DNA from: Sorghum bicolor
Taxonomy: Eukaryota > Streptophyta > Magnoliopsida > Poales > Poaceae
DNA length: 64,000 nt
Reading direction: 5' to 3'
Assembly (NCBI RefSeq): GCF_000003195.3
Contig: NC_012878.2
Coordinates: 23,766,071 to 23,830,070, forward strand
Shown: positions 46,561 to 59,411 of the stretch, piece by piece
Numbering within the stretch: the stretch's first letter is position 1
Layout of the letters: each line of letters begins with the position of its first letter
The notes under the pieces: generated by a model
The model's database searches: none
The model's input: only the letters and a program-made list of their open reading frames with translations
What the model was told of the DNA's origin: nothing
Position numbers and translations under genes: made by a program

Positions 46561-49500
46561 ATGGTAACACGTAATTGGATGTATAATGCCGATCGGCGCT
46601 CCAAAGAGTTCATTAATGGCGTGCAATATTTCTTAAGTGTGGCCGAGTCAAATAAGAGGGACGGTTTCATGTGCTGTTCATGTGCCGTGTGCAAGAATTT
46701 GACGGAATATTCTAACTCAAGAACTCTTCATTCACACTTATTAAAGTCAGGTTTCGTACCAAACTACATTTGTTGGACCAAACATGGATTAAGCGGGATT
46801 ATAATGGATGAAGGTGAAGAAGAAGAAGAAGAATTGGACCATGCCAATATTATTGCTCAGTACGGTGGCTTCAATGATGTTGCAATGGGGGGAGATAATG
46901 AAGAAGAGGTGGCGGCAGAAGATGATCGGGGCGATGATGCTTTTGGTGATGCCATCCGTGATGCACAAAGAGAATGTGAAAGTGATAAAGAGAAAGCCAA
47001 GTTCGAGCGCATGCTAGAGGACCACAGGAAATCATTATATCCCACCGCTGAAGAGGGGCAAAAAAAGCTGGGTACCACACTAGAATTGCTGCAATGGAAG
47101 GCAAAGAATGGTACATCTGACAAGGCATTTGAGCAGTTATTGAAGATCATAAAAAAGATGCTTCCGAAAGACAACGAATTGCCCACCACTACGTATGAAG
47201 CAAAACAGGTTGTCTGTCCTTTGGGATTAGAAATCTAGAAGATACACGCATGTCCTAATGACTGCATCCTCTACCGTGGGGAGGAATACGAGAATTTGGA
47301 TGCATATCCAGTATGTAAGGCATCACGGTATAAGATTAGACGAGATGATCCTGGCGATGTTGAGGGTGAAGAACGTCATAGGAAGAAAATTCCAGCCAAG
47401 GTTATGTGGTATGCTCCTATAATACCACGATTAAAACGTCTGTTCAGAAATAAGGACAATGCAAAGTTGTTGCGGTGGCATAAAGAAGACCGTAAGATAG
47501 ACAATATGCTGAGACACCCTGCCGATGGATCCCAGTGGAGAGCGATAGACAGAGAATTCCCAGATTTTGCAGATGATGCTAGAAACTTGCGGTTTGCCTT
47601 AAGTACATATGGTATGAATCCTTTCGGTGAGCAGAGCAGTAGTCACAGCACTTGGCCAGTTACTCTATGTATCTACAACCTTCCTCCATGGCTATGCATG
47701 AAGCGGAAGTTTATTATGATGCCGGTGCTTATCCAAGGACCGAAGCAACCTGACAATGACATAGATGTCTACCTAAGGCCATTAGTTGAGGAACTTCAAC
47801 TTTTATGGAGCAAACCAGGAGTTCGCGTGTGGGATGAGTACAAACAAGAGCACTTTGACCTGCGAGCATTGCTGTTTGTAACAATCAATGATTGGCCAGC
47901 TCTGAGTAATCTTTCAGGCCAGTCAAACAAGGGATATAATGCATGCACACATTGTTATGAAGACCTTGACTGTGTATTTTTGAAAAAATGTCGAAAGGTC
48001 GTGTACCTTAGCCACCGTCGGTTTCTTCCTGTGAACCACCCAGTACGAAAGAAAGGCAAGCATTTTAAAGGCAAGGCAGACCACCAGACCAAACCTCTCA
48101 ATCGAACCGGGGATGATGTACTCAAAATGGTCAAGGATATAAAAGTGGTATTTGGAAAGGGACGAGGCAGCGAACCTATTCCCAAGGATGCTACGGGACA
48201 CGTACCCATGTGGAAGAAGAAATCCATATTTTGGGAGCTACCTTACTGGAATGTCCTAGAGGTCCGCAACGCGATCGACGTGATGCACCTGACAAAGAAT
48301 CTTTGTGTGAACTTGCTCGGATTCATGGGTGTCTACGGGAAGTCTAAGGATTCACTTGAAGCACGACAAGACTTGTAGCGCATGAAAGAACGAGACAACC
48401 TGCATCCAGAAAAGACAGATGATGGACGTCATTACTTAAGCCCTGCTAGCTACACAATGAGCAAAGAAGAGAAGGAAAGCATGTTTGAATGTCTTAGCAG
48501 CATCAAGGTCCCATCTGGATTCTCCTCCAATATCAAGGGAATAATTAATGTGCCAGAGAAGAAATTCCTGAACTTGAAGTCCCATGACTGTCACGTTCTA
48601 ATGATGCAATTGCTGCCGGTCGTTTGAAGAGGAATTCTACCTCCACACGTACGTCTAGCCACCGTAAAGCTATGTGCATTCCTCAATGCAATTTCTCAGA
48701 AGGCAATCAATCCAGAGCAACTAGCTACTCTACAGAATGATGTCGTTCAATGTCTCGTCAGCTTTGAGTTGGTGTTCCCTCCATCCTTCTTCGATATCAT
48801 GACACACCTCCTAGTTCATCTGGTTAAAGAGATTCGTATTCTCGGTCCTGTGTTCCTACACAACATGTTCCCCTTCGAGAGATTCATGGGTGTCCTAAAG
48901 AAATATGACCATAGTCGTTCCCGGCCAGAAGGAAGCATTGCCAAGGGCTACGAAACAGAGGAGGTCATAGAGTTCTGTGTTGACTTTATTCCAGACCTTG
49001 ACCCAATTGGCATTCCTGAATCTCGACACGAGGGCAGACTCAGCGGAAAGGGAACACTTGGAAAGAAAACATATATTGGTACGGGAAACGATTACTTCAA
49101 TAAAGCACACTACACAGTTCTCCAGAACTCCTCATTGGTGGAACCATATGTTGAGGTACACAAAGATTTCCTACGGTCCCAGTGGCCCGGGAAGAATGAA
49201 GCTTGGATAATGCGTCAGCACATGGAAACTTTTGGCGATTGGTTGCCCAAAAAATGTCAAGGTGATGAAAACATTGATGAGCAACTTTATTTGTTGGCCA
49301 GGCAACCATCATGGCATGTCCTCACATACAAAGGGTACGAGATAAATGGTAACACATTTTACACAGTTGGCCAAGATAAAAGGAGCACCAACCAAAATAG
49401 TGGTGTACGCGTGGATGCCACGGATCCAAATGGGAACAGACAAACATATTATGGACGCATAGAAGACATATGGGAACTAGTCTATGCAGCTAATTTTAAA

Positions 49501-49932
49501 GTTCCTTTGTTCCGGTGCCAATGGGTGAAGATGACTAGAGGTGGGGTAACAGTCGACAAGGAGTATGGGATGACAACCGTGGACCTTAACAATAGTGGGT
49601 TCAAAGACGAACCATTCGTCCTTGCTGCAGACGTGAGTCAGGTGTTCTATGTCAAAGATATGTCTACGAAACCAAAGAGAGGAAAAAATGATGACCACTT
49701 AATCATCAATGAGCCAAAGCGCCACATTGTCCTTTCTGGGAAAAGAAACATTGTCGGAATTGAGGACAAGTCAGACATGTCAGGCGATTACGAAAGGGAT
49801 GATCGAATTCCACCTTTCATAGTCAACAAAGACCCAAGCATTATGTTAAACAATGAGGATACTCCATGGTTACGGCAGGATCATAACCAAGGGTCATACG
49901 TCAAGAAGAAGTTCACTGTTGTGTCAGCTTGA
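46561..49932 (+). pseudogene. TNP2-type CACTA transposase with three nonsense codons
   Basis: One frame of 1,124 codons from ATG 46561 to TGA 49932, broken only by TAG 47236-47238, TAG 48376-48378 and TGA 48625-48627. There are no frameshifts. The ATG follows a GCAG acceptor-like site, so a 5' exon is possible. N-terminal: transposase-associated domain (RNWMYNADRRSKEF, CCSCAVCKN). An acidic linker follows at about 46800-46980. Central: the TNP2 domain (AYPVCKASRYKIRRDD, LCIYNLPPWLCMKRKFIMM, ALLFVTINDWPALSNLSGQS, CTHCYEDLD). Downstream: regions with the DUF4218-like LLVHLVKEIRILGPVFLHNM and the DUF4216-like VPLFRCQWVKM. It would excise and reinsert the element via its terminal repeats. Two TAG stops are at places where Gln (CAG) is usual, consistent with C-to-T decay of a methylated copy. 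Confidence 0.88.
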
Positions 49933-52190
49933 CTTTGTATGAAACTACATTTGAGAATTGTGAATTTTGATGTGTGTAACAAACTTTGTATTCATGACTT
50001 TGTATTCAAGACCATCTAGGGTTCCGAAACCGCTGCGTGGCTATGAGTTCTATGAAAATGTAGAACTTGATGAGTGTAGCAGACTTTGTATTCATGACTT
50101 TTCCATTTGGGACAATCTAGGGTTCGGTCAAAGGGTGTTTTTGTAAAAACCAATGCTTTGACTTTGGTCAAACTTGATCAAATGGCCCATTTGATGACTT
50201 CAAATGAAACAATTTTGAATATAAAGTTGTTAGAGATCATTAAGATCTACATTTTATATATTGTCCATTTTTCCATTTGGATATGTTTGAGCCAATCCTA
50301 ATTACATTTCTATAAAATCCAAGACGAGTTTTGGTCAAATGACAAACTAAATTACTTAAAATGAAAAACTTTTGAATACCAAGTTGTTAGATATCATCAA
50401 GATCTAAACTTTTTATATACACAACTTTTCCATTTGAGAAAGTTTAAGTTAACAATACCCACCAAATCTTGAATCTCACACAAATTATATGAAACTATAT
50501 GTGTCAATTGTGGATTTTCAACTACACCTTCGCAAAACTTTCTCAAATGCAAAAATGGTATATATATGAAATGTAGATTTTGATGAGTGGAACAATATTG
50601 GTATTCATGACTTTTCCATTCGAGACCATCTAGGGTTCAAAAACCGCTACGTGGCTATGAGTTCTATGAAAATTCAAAATTCAGTGGTTCAAACTTTTCC
50701 AAATGAAACGTTGACAATTAGACAAAATGTAGAACTTGATGAGTATAGCAAACTTTGTATTCATGACTTTTCCATTTGGGACAATCTAGGGTTCGGTCAA
50801 AGGGTGTGTTTGTAAAAACCAATGCTTTGACTTTGGTCAAACTTGGTCAAATGGCCCATTTGATGACTTCAAATGAAAAAAGTTTGAATACAAAGTTGTT
50901 AGAGATCATCAAGATATATATTTTATATATTGTCAATTTTCCATTTGGATAATTTTGAGCCAATCCTAATTACATTTCTATAAAATCCAAGATGGGTTTT
51001 GGTCAAACTTGGTCAAATGACAAACTAAATTACTTCAAATGAAAATATTTTGAATACCAAGTTGTTAGATATCTTCAAGATCTAAACTTTTTATATACAC
51101 AACTTTTCCATTTGAGAAAGTCTAAGTTAACAATACCCACCAATTCTTGAATCTCACACAAACTATATGAAACTATATGTGTCAATTGTGGATTTTCAAC
51201 TACACCTTCCCAAAACTTTCTCAAATGCAAAAATGATCTATATATGAAGTGTAGATTCTGATGAGTGGGACAATATTGGTATTCATGACTTTTCCATTCG
51301 AGACCATCTAGGGTTCCGAAACCGCTGCGTGGCTATGAGTTCTATGAAAATTCAAAATTCAGTGGTTCAAACTTTTACAAATGAAAAGTTGACCATTAGA
51401 CAAAATGTAGAACTTGATAAGTGTAGCAAACTTTGTATTCATGACTTTTCCATTAGGGACAATCTAGGGTTCGGTCAAAGGGTGTTTTTGTAAAAACCAA
51501 TGCTTTGACTTTGGTCAAACTTGATCAAATGGCCCATTTGATTACTTCAAATGAAACAATTTTGAATATAAAGTTGTTAGAGATCATTAAGATCTAAATT
51601 TTATATATTGTCCATTTTTCCATTTGGATATGTTTGAGCCAATCCTAAGCACATTTCTTTAAAATCCAAGACGAGTTTTGGTCAAACTTGGTCAAATGAC
51701 AAACTAAATTACTTAAAATGAAAAACTTTTGAATACCAAGTTGTTAGATATCATCAAGATCTAAACTTTTTATATACACAACTTTTTTCCATTTGAGAAA
51801 GTTTAAGTTAACAATACCCACCAAATCTTGAATCTCACACAAACTATATGAAACTACATGTGTCAATTGTGGATTTTCAACTACACCTTCCCAAAACTTT
51901 CTCAAATGCAAAAATGGTATATATATGAAATGTAGAATTTGATGAGTGGAACAATATTGGTATTCATGACTTTTCCATTCGAGACCATCTATGGTTCCGA
52001 AACCGTTGCGTGGCTATGAATTCTCTGAAAATTCAAAATTCAGTGGTTCAAACTTTTCCAAATAAAAAGTTGACCATTAGACAAAATGTACAACTTGATG
52101 AGTGTAACAAACTTTGTATTCATGACTTTTCCATTTGGGACCATCTAGGGTTTAGTCAAAGGGTGTGTTCATCAAGATATATATTTTTAT
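49933..52190. repeat. Tandem array of about 675-bp units in E
   Basis: About 3.3 units. The landmark GACAATCTAGGGTTCGGTC recurs at about 50110, 50780, 51458 and 52139 (spacings 669, 678, 681). Each unit also contains two related half-blocks around ATTCATGACTTTTCCATT and several GGTCAAACTTGGTCAAATG-type W-box-like motifs. The first unit lacks about 50 bp found in later ones. No gene is visible. Confidence 0.88.
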
Positions 52191-52276
52191 ATGATAAATA
52201 GATTTTTTATTTGATTTAAACTATACCCTACTACCATTCCGAGTAATAAATAACAAAAATAAAAAGTTTAACATCA
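52191..52276. other. Remnant end of E at deletion junction
   Basis: AT-rich DNA without terminal repeat, ending where D's LTR homology resumes (ATTATTTGGAGCATC at 52277). Confidence 0.5.
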
Positions 52277-52749
52277 ATTATTTGGAGCATCTAAAAATTA
52301 GATTATGCTCACAGTCAAATGGGAACAAGTTCCAGAAAAGTGCTGAAATAATTACTGGTAAGTTTTTAGAGATTGATTGATGGACAAGGAATTGGAAGGA
52401 GTGATTTGGGTGACAAAACAAGATTTCTAAGAAGCTCCAAATGAAAGCCTAAACTGAGAAACAAGGAATTTGATTGTAGAAAAAAGATAAAGATGTGCCT
52501 CAGAAGGATGACCGACCTACTAAACGTTATTTTAAAGATTTGTTCACTCCCAACACACAAAGGAGCAACAAGCAAACATTACACCAAATTGTATGCAGTA
52601 GCATGTATGCACAACAATTGTTGCTAAGCCTTATGTTAAATTTTAATTTAATGAAAAATATTATTTTCTCTATATTTTTATCAGCATAAAAATACATAAT
52701 TAAATCATTTTAGCCCTATTTCAAAAGGAGCAAATTTTTGGGTGTTATA
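52277..52749 (-). repeat. 3' LTR of D, proximal part
   Basis: Collinear with 57574-58046. Ends GGGTGTTATA at 52749, the mutated complement of the LTR start TGTAACACCC. Confidence 0.88.
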
Positions 52750-52765
52750 ATTCTACCCCCCTTAA
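52750..52765 (-). other. Polypurine tract of D
   Basis: The minus strand reads TTAAGGGGGGTAGAAT directly before the 3' LTR, fixing D's minus orientation. Confidence 0.75.
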
Positions 52766-54710
52766 GATGAATCTCGTCCTCGAGATTCGAAAGACGGTGA
52801 CCAAAGGGATGTGACAATCTGTCTTAGGTATGTTGAAGGTTGAAAGTCCAAAAAGATGATAGCTCGAAGAGAACACCAATCCCGACGATTACCTAAGCTC
52901 CTTGTAGATGATCCAATATGCTACTGATCCCAAGCATGGGATACATGCACTTGGATAGACTTCACTTCATAACCATAGGGATAACTGATTCCTCCAAGTG
53001 AAGTCATAGAACATATGAAACCTCCGCCTTGCAACTTCTTTAACTTGGCTACTCATCATATAGTATTTTAAATTCACTGTACCGAGTCTCCTGATCCAAG
53101 GTTGGTTTCATCACTAAGTTCCAACTATTAGTACCTTGATCACAGTCAAGTTGTTTCACTCTCATATTGTATATATAACTTTGTAGACTTTGGTATCATC
53201 TGATCCTCATAAATACAACTCTTAATCCATGAGTATCAGCAATGACATATACCTCCATTGATATTCTCTAAGTGGGATGATATCTTGAAACAAAACCAAA
53301 TTTACCGAACACTTGTGATCCTTATAAATGATCCAACATTAACCAATTCTTCTCCTTGTAACTCCTTTAATTAGGCTACCCCTTAAGAAGAGTCAACTAG
53401 GGGACACAAGAAAGGTAGCTTGCATGTTTTCCAGACAAGTTAACTAACATTGAGAACTTCTGGCATCCCAATGAACTTATGTGCAAGAGAACAAACAGGT
53501 ATCCTGAATTTTTCTCATGATATGAAAACACTAGCGTAGTAAAATACATATAACTCTTATTCTGTTAATCCAATAGAGTTGTAGCTTATACCGTTAGAAA
53601 ACTTTAGAATTTCTACGACTTTCATGTAGAAAACCTCCTTAGGTTCTGCCTTTAAGCTTAGGTAAAATAGCCAAACTTAAAATCCATCCTTACAATGTCT
53701 CAGCAAAGGTGCTGTAACTTCCAGAAGTTATATCTCGAGCTACTTAACTCATCTAGAGATGATCCATATATTTTTGAAAATCTTTGGAAATCCTCTACAA
53801 CTTTCATATACAACTTTTTCCCAGGTTCTGAAGTTGGGTTATCTGAAAATAGGAAATACCAGATCTGTCCAGATTTTGAAACAGAACAGAAACATCCAAT
53901 TGTAAAAATCATATCTCAGGTTCTACTTTTCCAAATAAGTTCCAGCTTATACCGTTGGAAAGTTTAGCAAATTGTCCATAACGTTTCTATAGAACACTTT
54001 TCCAAATTCTATAGTTATATTTGTCTCAAACAGTAAGCAACCAAAACTGGTCCAGATTCTTGACAGAACAGTTGTATCATCTTGTGATTTTTGTAACTTC
54101 TAAACCATAACAGCTATGAGGGTGATTCTTGAGGTCAGAGAAAGATCATGAAGTCTAGTTGTTCCCAGAAAAATTTGATAAACTTTGCATGATCTGAACT
54201 TGAGATACACCAGCATTATTACAAACTGCTCCAGAAATCAGCAAGGGATAGAAACAAGATATAACCAAACCCAACTACTTATTTCATTAATCCTTATGCC
54301 TTAGGCCTATAAACTAATGAAATTATGAAGAAATCCCACAAGATCATTGCAATCATTACAAAGATCCAAATCAAGCATGAACATAATAACAAACAAATTA
54401 AGCATTGAAGGTTCACACTTCACTCAACTTGCGATACTATCGTTCTCTTCATAGAAAGGGCAAAGATCCTAAAACTCCTCCTTCAAAGGGGCAAGAAGAT
54501 GATAAGAAAAGGTTCTAAAAGCATACCAAATCAAGGAGTAAAGATGAGAACAAGGACTTTTAAAATAAGCAACAAGGTAGAGACAAATAGCAAGGATAAA
54601 GATATAGTATGGATGAAAATACCAAGGTTTATAGAGCAAAGATTTTATGACAATTCCAAAACCTTAAGACGACCAATTTCTAACTAGGCTTGCGTCCTAC
54701 AGCCAGCATT
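52766..54710 (-). other. Non-coding interior of D
   Basis: No open frame with retroviral motifs. Diverged internal repeats of about 120-150 bp are visible, for example AGCTTATACCGTTAGAAA at 53585 and AGCTTATACCGTTGGAAA at 53943, each near TTCTACGACTTT or a similar string. Confidence 0.65.
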
Positions 54711-54722
54711 GCTTTGATACCA
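54711..54722 (-). other. Primer-binding site of D (initiator tRNA-Met)
   Basis: The minus strand reads TGGTATCAAAGC, one mismatch to the usual TGGTATCAGAGC, 3 nt from the LTR. Confidence 0.75.
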
Positions 54723-54725
54723 CTT

Positions 54726-57700
54726 TGTAATACCCGATTTTAAGGACAAAACCAGATATGCACCATACGTGAGTTTTAGAAGCCAAATCTCACATATAGC
54801 TACAAATAAGGGTAATATCAAAAAACAATGCATAAATTATATAACGTACATAATAAATCAGAGATAACCTTTGATAACAACAGCGGATAGACAACTCCAA
54901 ACTTCGGGTATTAACTTCTCTCTATAGGATCCAACTGACTGGTTGATCACAAGCCTAAACTTCTCCTGAGGTTTGGGGAAAATAGCACGAGTGAGTCCAT
55001 GTCGAACTCAACAAGTATAACAACTAAATTGTATAGATCCCACAATCTCATGATCAATGTGACATAAATAATGTAAAGCATTAAATAATAAATAATAATC
55101 ATATTTAACACACAAGAATCATCATCCTTAATGTAGATGTCCCCAAGGCCGCTCCTGACCGTGAGCTCGGCTTGTATACAAGTTTTAACACTTTGCAGAG
55201 GTTGCACATCTTTACCCATGAGTCATGATTTACCCTTTCGCCCGAGGTAGCTAGTCTCTTAACCACCTTCCTATGGAGGTCGGCAGGGATCACTATGAAG
55301 CCTTTCAAAAGTTCGTCTAACATGTTAGGGCCGCAAGGTTTCCTTTGCGCGCAGATATAGAGCCCCTCTTCCGATGGCACAATGACTCGCAGCATATACA
55401 CATACAGATAGAGGCCACACTATACCCAAAACGGTTCAGCCCTTCCGCCCTTTTGGGTAACCTCTAACAAGCTAGAAAAGGTCTTCATACTGAGCTAAAG
55501 CCAGAGCCATTATAGCCCTCATGGTTGCACTGTTATCCCGGGTGATCACGTATAGACAAATTATCAAGTTGCTAAAAAGTCATTTTTATCATTTATTACT
55601 TAATATTAATCTAGTCACAAGATCATGGCCACAGAAGTAAAATCCAAATGCTATACTTCCCTTGATCCAAATGCTATGTTGAACCTGATGGTTGCCAAGG
55701 TATTGATCTTGATCACTGAAGTAATGCTCATTGACTATACCCGATCATCGATCACACAAACAATCGGAGACAACATACACGAAGCAAACAAGGCTACACA
55801 ATTAGAACAATACACCAATTAATAAAAAGGTTTAAAAACTAATCTACGCGTTACTACGAACGCACACGTGAAAAGCATGCTAATCGGAGCTAAGGTGTAA
55901 AAGAAACAACTACCCGAAGATTTGCAAGAGTGAAGGCTATATGTTTGTTTTAATCTAATTACAAAACCATGTGAGTGATATCAATTTAGTCAATTTACAT
56001 TTTAATTATAAAGTTGAGTTACTAGTCGTATTTTATTTGCAAACATGTCTCTTATAAGTCATTTATAATTTATTTTACGAAAGAAATAAATTTGTGAGAG
56101 CATCTAGACGAGTTATCAAGTATGTTTAAACTAATAATAATAATAATTTGAGACATATTGTATATTAATAGTATTTTATCATTTATTTATGAATGTTACG
56201 GAATAACAAGGAGTATTGAACTTGCATGAGGGAGAACGTAATCGTAACATGCAGACTGCAATTTAATTTAAACAGATGACTATGTTCAGAGCTGGATTGA
56301 TAAATCAGTATAGACCTATCAATGAATAAAGGAAGGGATCAGTATAGAAGAAGCCAGGAGCTTAACTGCAAACGTTGATGCTTACGGCAGCCTTTTAAAC
56401 TTGTATCAGACTTGTTAGAGCAGGGAACTTGGCCTCCATGTGTCTGGCGTGAGTAGCAACATACATGTCTGATTTGCTGGCCAGTTGGAACACAGGCCAT
56501 AGGACTCCGCGGGCAGTAGGCGATGCTGGCTTCTTCACCATCTCCGGCAGGAGGAACTTGGCCATGGCAACCACGGAAGGCCGGCACAGCAGTTGCATGT
56601 CGGCAGGCTATGCCGCGCATGGATGGCAACTGGAGATCGATAGGATGCAAGTCACGTTAGGTAAAATAGATTGTGTACGTAGCTTATGGCATGATATAGA
56701 CGATAGAAGAGATAGGGCCAAGGTCATGCAGGTACTCACCAGTGGCCAATTGCAGATGGCATTGACAGATGACAGGTGTGCTCTACTGGATGAAAACCAA
56801 ATATCGACAACGTCAGCTTGTAGGAGGCTAGCAGAAGGGCTATGATCTGATGAGGTACGTAGTGGTTCCAGACTTGCAGCTACCTCTGGAGGTCTTCGAT
56901 GCGGATGCAGTGGCAATCAGATTGATCTGGACGAAGCAGGTCGACACACCACGCAAGGTATGGAAGTCGATCTCTGGCTACCAAGCCGGACACGGCCGGA
57001 TGATCGGAGCGGCTCTATAACTCGGACAACCAGCTCTAGTCTGCGATAAGGTCACGATGGTGTTAGCTCTCGCGAGCTCCGTGCACGGCATCGACGTCCG
57101 GAAGGGGGTGCGGATTGGTGAATTTGGGTTGCGACGTGGGATATCATCTATAGACAGTGACGTTGGAGGCGACGTAGACTAGGGACTTCCCTTGCGGTAA
57201 TCTTGCTGTAATTTGCCCAAGGGTTGTTCCATATATAGGGAGAAAAACTCTCCACATCTACATTAATTAGCGATATGGTACTAATTGATTTGTAACCTTC
57301 ATCTTTACTAATAGGCTTAATTAATTATTAAAGCCCAATTAGTAAGTACATGGTCTTTGGGATTTATTATGGGCTTTGACGTTGGAAAAAGTAGGAAGAG
57401 GTTTATTATTTTCGGAATTAATTATTTTCATGGATAAAATAATTCTAGAAAAGTCCAGAATTATTATTTACGCCATGAAAAATATTTCGAAAGCTCTGAA
57501 AATTCGGAGAAAATTCTCAGAGATGCTATGAAACATGAGAAACTCAAATAAAGTATTTGGAACCCATGATAAGATTATTTGGAGCATCTTAAAATTAGAT
57601 TATGCTCACAGTCAAATGGGAACAAGTTCCAGAAAAGTGCTGAAATAATTACTGGTAAGTTTTTAGAGATTGATTGATGGACAAGGAACTGGAAGGAGTG

Positions 57701-58046
57701 ATTTGGGTGAAAAAAAAAGATTTCTAAGACGCTCCAAATGAAAGCCTAAACTGAGAAACAAGGAATTTGATTTTAGAAAAAAGATAAAGATGTGCCGCAG
57801 AAGGATGACCGACCTACTAAACGTTATTTTAAAGATTTGTTCACTCTCAACACACAAAGGAGCAACAAGCAAACATTACACCAAATTGTATGCAACAGCA
57901 TGTATGCACAACAATTGTTGCTAAGCCTTATGTTAAATTTTAATTTAATGAAAAATCTTATTTTCTCTATATTTTTATCAGCACAAAAATACATAATTAA
58001 ATCATTTTAGCCCTATTTCAGAATGAGCAAATTTTTGGGTGTTACA
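54726..58046 (-). repeat. 5' LTR of D (3,321 bp)
   Basis: Complete LTR. It includes a GC-richer segment (about 56460-57180) that the other LTR lacks through the E-linked deletion. CTATATATGG on the minus strand near 57230 is a candidate TATA box. No gene is recognised in it. Confidence 0.88.
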
Positions 58047-58051
58047 CCTGC

Positions 58052-59395
58052 TCTAAACCTGAACTTGTGGGAAGAGTACTTGATCTAAAGTCTAAGTTGT
58101 TAACAGATATGATATGGGAAGGTTGAGCTGTTGTTTATCTGTTCCTAGAGACTCTAGAATTCTAGAGAATATTATCTTTGAAATTTTTTAAAATAACACA
58201 TGATGAGTTCCTATATGATGAGAGTTTAAATTCCTACCACAGCCATATATACATACTTGCTAGACTTTGAGCCACACATTTACTTTTTACTGCTTATGAG
58301 CATTGAGCGTGGTCCCTTAGGAGCTTGTCATGCGGTTAAAATCAAGATCCACTTGCACGTTCACTCACACATGCTGCTTCTACTCCGGAAGTACGCATCT
58401 ACATATATCCACTCACTTACATCTCCAGATTCACCCAAAAGTATTCTACTTCTAATCTGGAAGAGAATAGCCAAAAGCATTATTCTATCCCTGTTATTCC
58501 CTGTGGAATAAATGCTCGAGTTATCTTGGTTACTACCACTTGCTATATTATTTCAGGAAATGAGTGCTGTTAAAAAAAGAAGAAAAAGAGGAAAAATACG
58601 AGGAAATAAAAAGGGGCAAGTGCCCGGAACCTCGAAGAAAAGAAAAAGTGAGACGAGAGGTAAAAATGGACAAGTGTCCGATAGTAGAATTAGGGGTACG
58701 AGATACCCACCTGAGAGGAAAGAAAAAGAAAATATAGAACATCTCATTCTCCTTAAAAAGCTTCAAAGTGCAAGAAAGGTATGTATCCCCTTAAAAGAGC
58801 AAAAGTAGAATTAGATTTTCACCATTGTTATCACCATCATCACCATACACCATTCACTCGCCACACATGCACATCTTGATTTGACTTATTGACTTGTTCT
58901 TCTGGATCCATGGTTTGACTATGCAATAAATATCTTGTAAGTATGTATTATCTGTCTCCGACCTATGAGTTCCAAATATCAAAACATTATTAGAATAGGG
59001 TGAGAGAGAAGGCAATATCACTATGCCTCATACCAAAAATACCATATACTTTGAGAGAAGGCATATACCATTATTGCCTTGGTAAGGATCCAGAAATACC
59101 ACAAAAGAGAGATCTGAGAGAGTCATACAAGGAATCTCTAAGTTTTATTTGAAAATTTGAAAAAACTCCAGAGCTATAGCTGATCAAGAATAAGAGACAT
59201 GGCGCTTGACTGGACCGTTCTATCTTTTAACTGCTCAAGACGCAAGTGACGGTTACAAGCCCCATGATGAAAGGTAAAATGAGTAAGTTTTAAGTCTTAA
59301 CAGTTTACTCTAACTCAGGGATGAGATCTTACTTTTAAGGCATGAAACCACTGCAGAAACTTTTGAGTCCATCCTTGCTCACGGACGAGCAAGAG
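58052..59395 (+). other. C 3' non-coding module after D
   Basis: No gene supported. It carries the shared block at 58079-58165 (GATCTAAAGTCTAAGTTGTT), an A/G-rich stretch with palindromes GGGCAAGTGCCC (58614-58625) and GGACAAGTGTCC (58668-58679), and the AACTGCTCAAGAC region near 59230. A 98-codon Lys/Arg-rich open frame at 58512-58808 overlaps the purine-rich part and is probably by chance. Confidence 0.6.
58614..58679 (+). promoter_or_regulatory. Paired palindromes in element C
   Basis: GGGCAAGTGCCC and GGACAAGTGTCC, starts 54 nt apart in a purine-rich run, followed by AGTAGAATTAGGGG. Both keep five complementary bases per arm. Confidence 0.5.
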
Positions 59396-59411
59396 GTAAG
59401 CTTGGGGGAGT
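59396..59411 (+). other. 3' polypurine tract of element C
   Basis: TAAGCTTGGGGGAGTT-type tract next to the 3' LTR start TGTTGACGG (59412). Confidence 0.7.

Larger units (their letters stand above)
44564..52276 (+). mobile_element. CACTA (En/Spm-type) transposon E, 3' end lost
   Basis: Starts at 44564 with CACTGCTACAGAA, breaking D's LTR exactly at a GTA. Subterminal TTTAGCACCGG / CCGGTGCTAAA repeats follow, then a GRF zinc-finger gene, a TNP2-type transposase gene and a tandem-repeat region. No matching 3' terminal inverted repeat is found. D's LTR resumes at 52277 at the equivalent of 57574, so a deletion removed the 3' end of E and 1,055 bp of the LTR (equivalent of 56519-57573). Confidence 0.88.
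42772..58046 (-). mobile_element. Large-LTR non-autonomous retrotransposon D, split by E
   Basis: Minus-strand element with LTR ends TGTAACACCC...GGGTATTACA. Flanks CCTGG (42767-42771) and CCTGC (58047-58051) are a 5-bp target duplication with one change. The LTR at 54726-58046 is 3,321 bp. The other LTR is 42772-44563 plus 52277-52749. The interior 52750-54725 (1,976 bp) is shorter than one LTR and non-coding. The PBS fits initiator tRNA-Met, so D belongs to a different lineage from the other LTR elements. It matches the description of a large retrotransposon derivative. Confidence 0.85.

Noticed and set aside
57060..57200. Possible host gene exon in the GC-richer part of D's LTR
   Set aside because: Open frames are short and on both strands, with no domain recognised. 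Without the second LTR copy (deleted) it cannot be compared.
58512..58808. Lys/Arg-rich 98-codon frame
   Set aside because: It lies in the purine-rich non-coding 3' module of C and overlaps the palindromes. The corresponding regions of A and B have no such frame.
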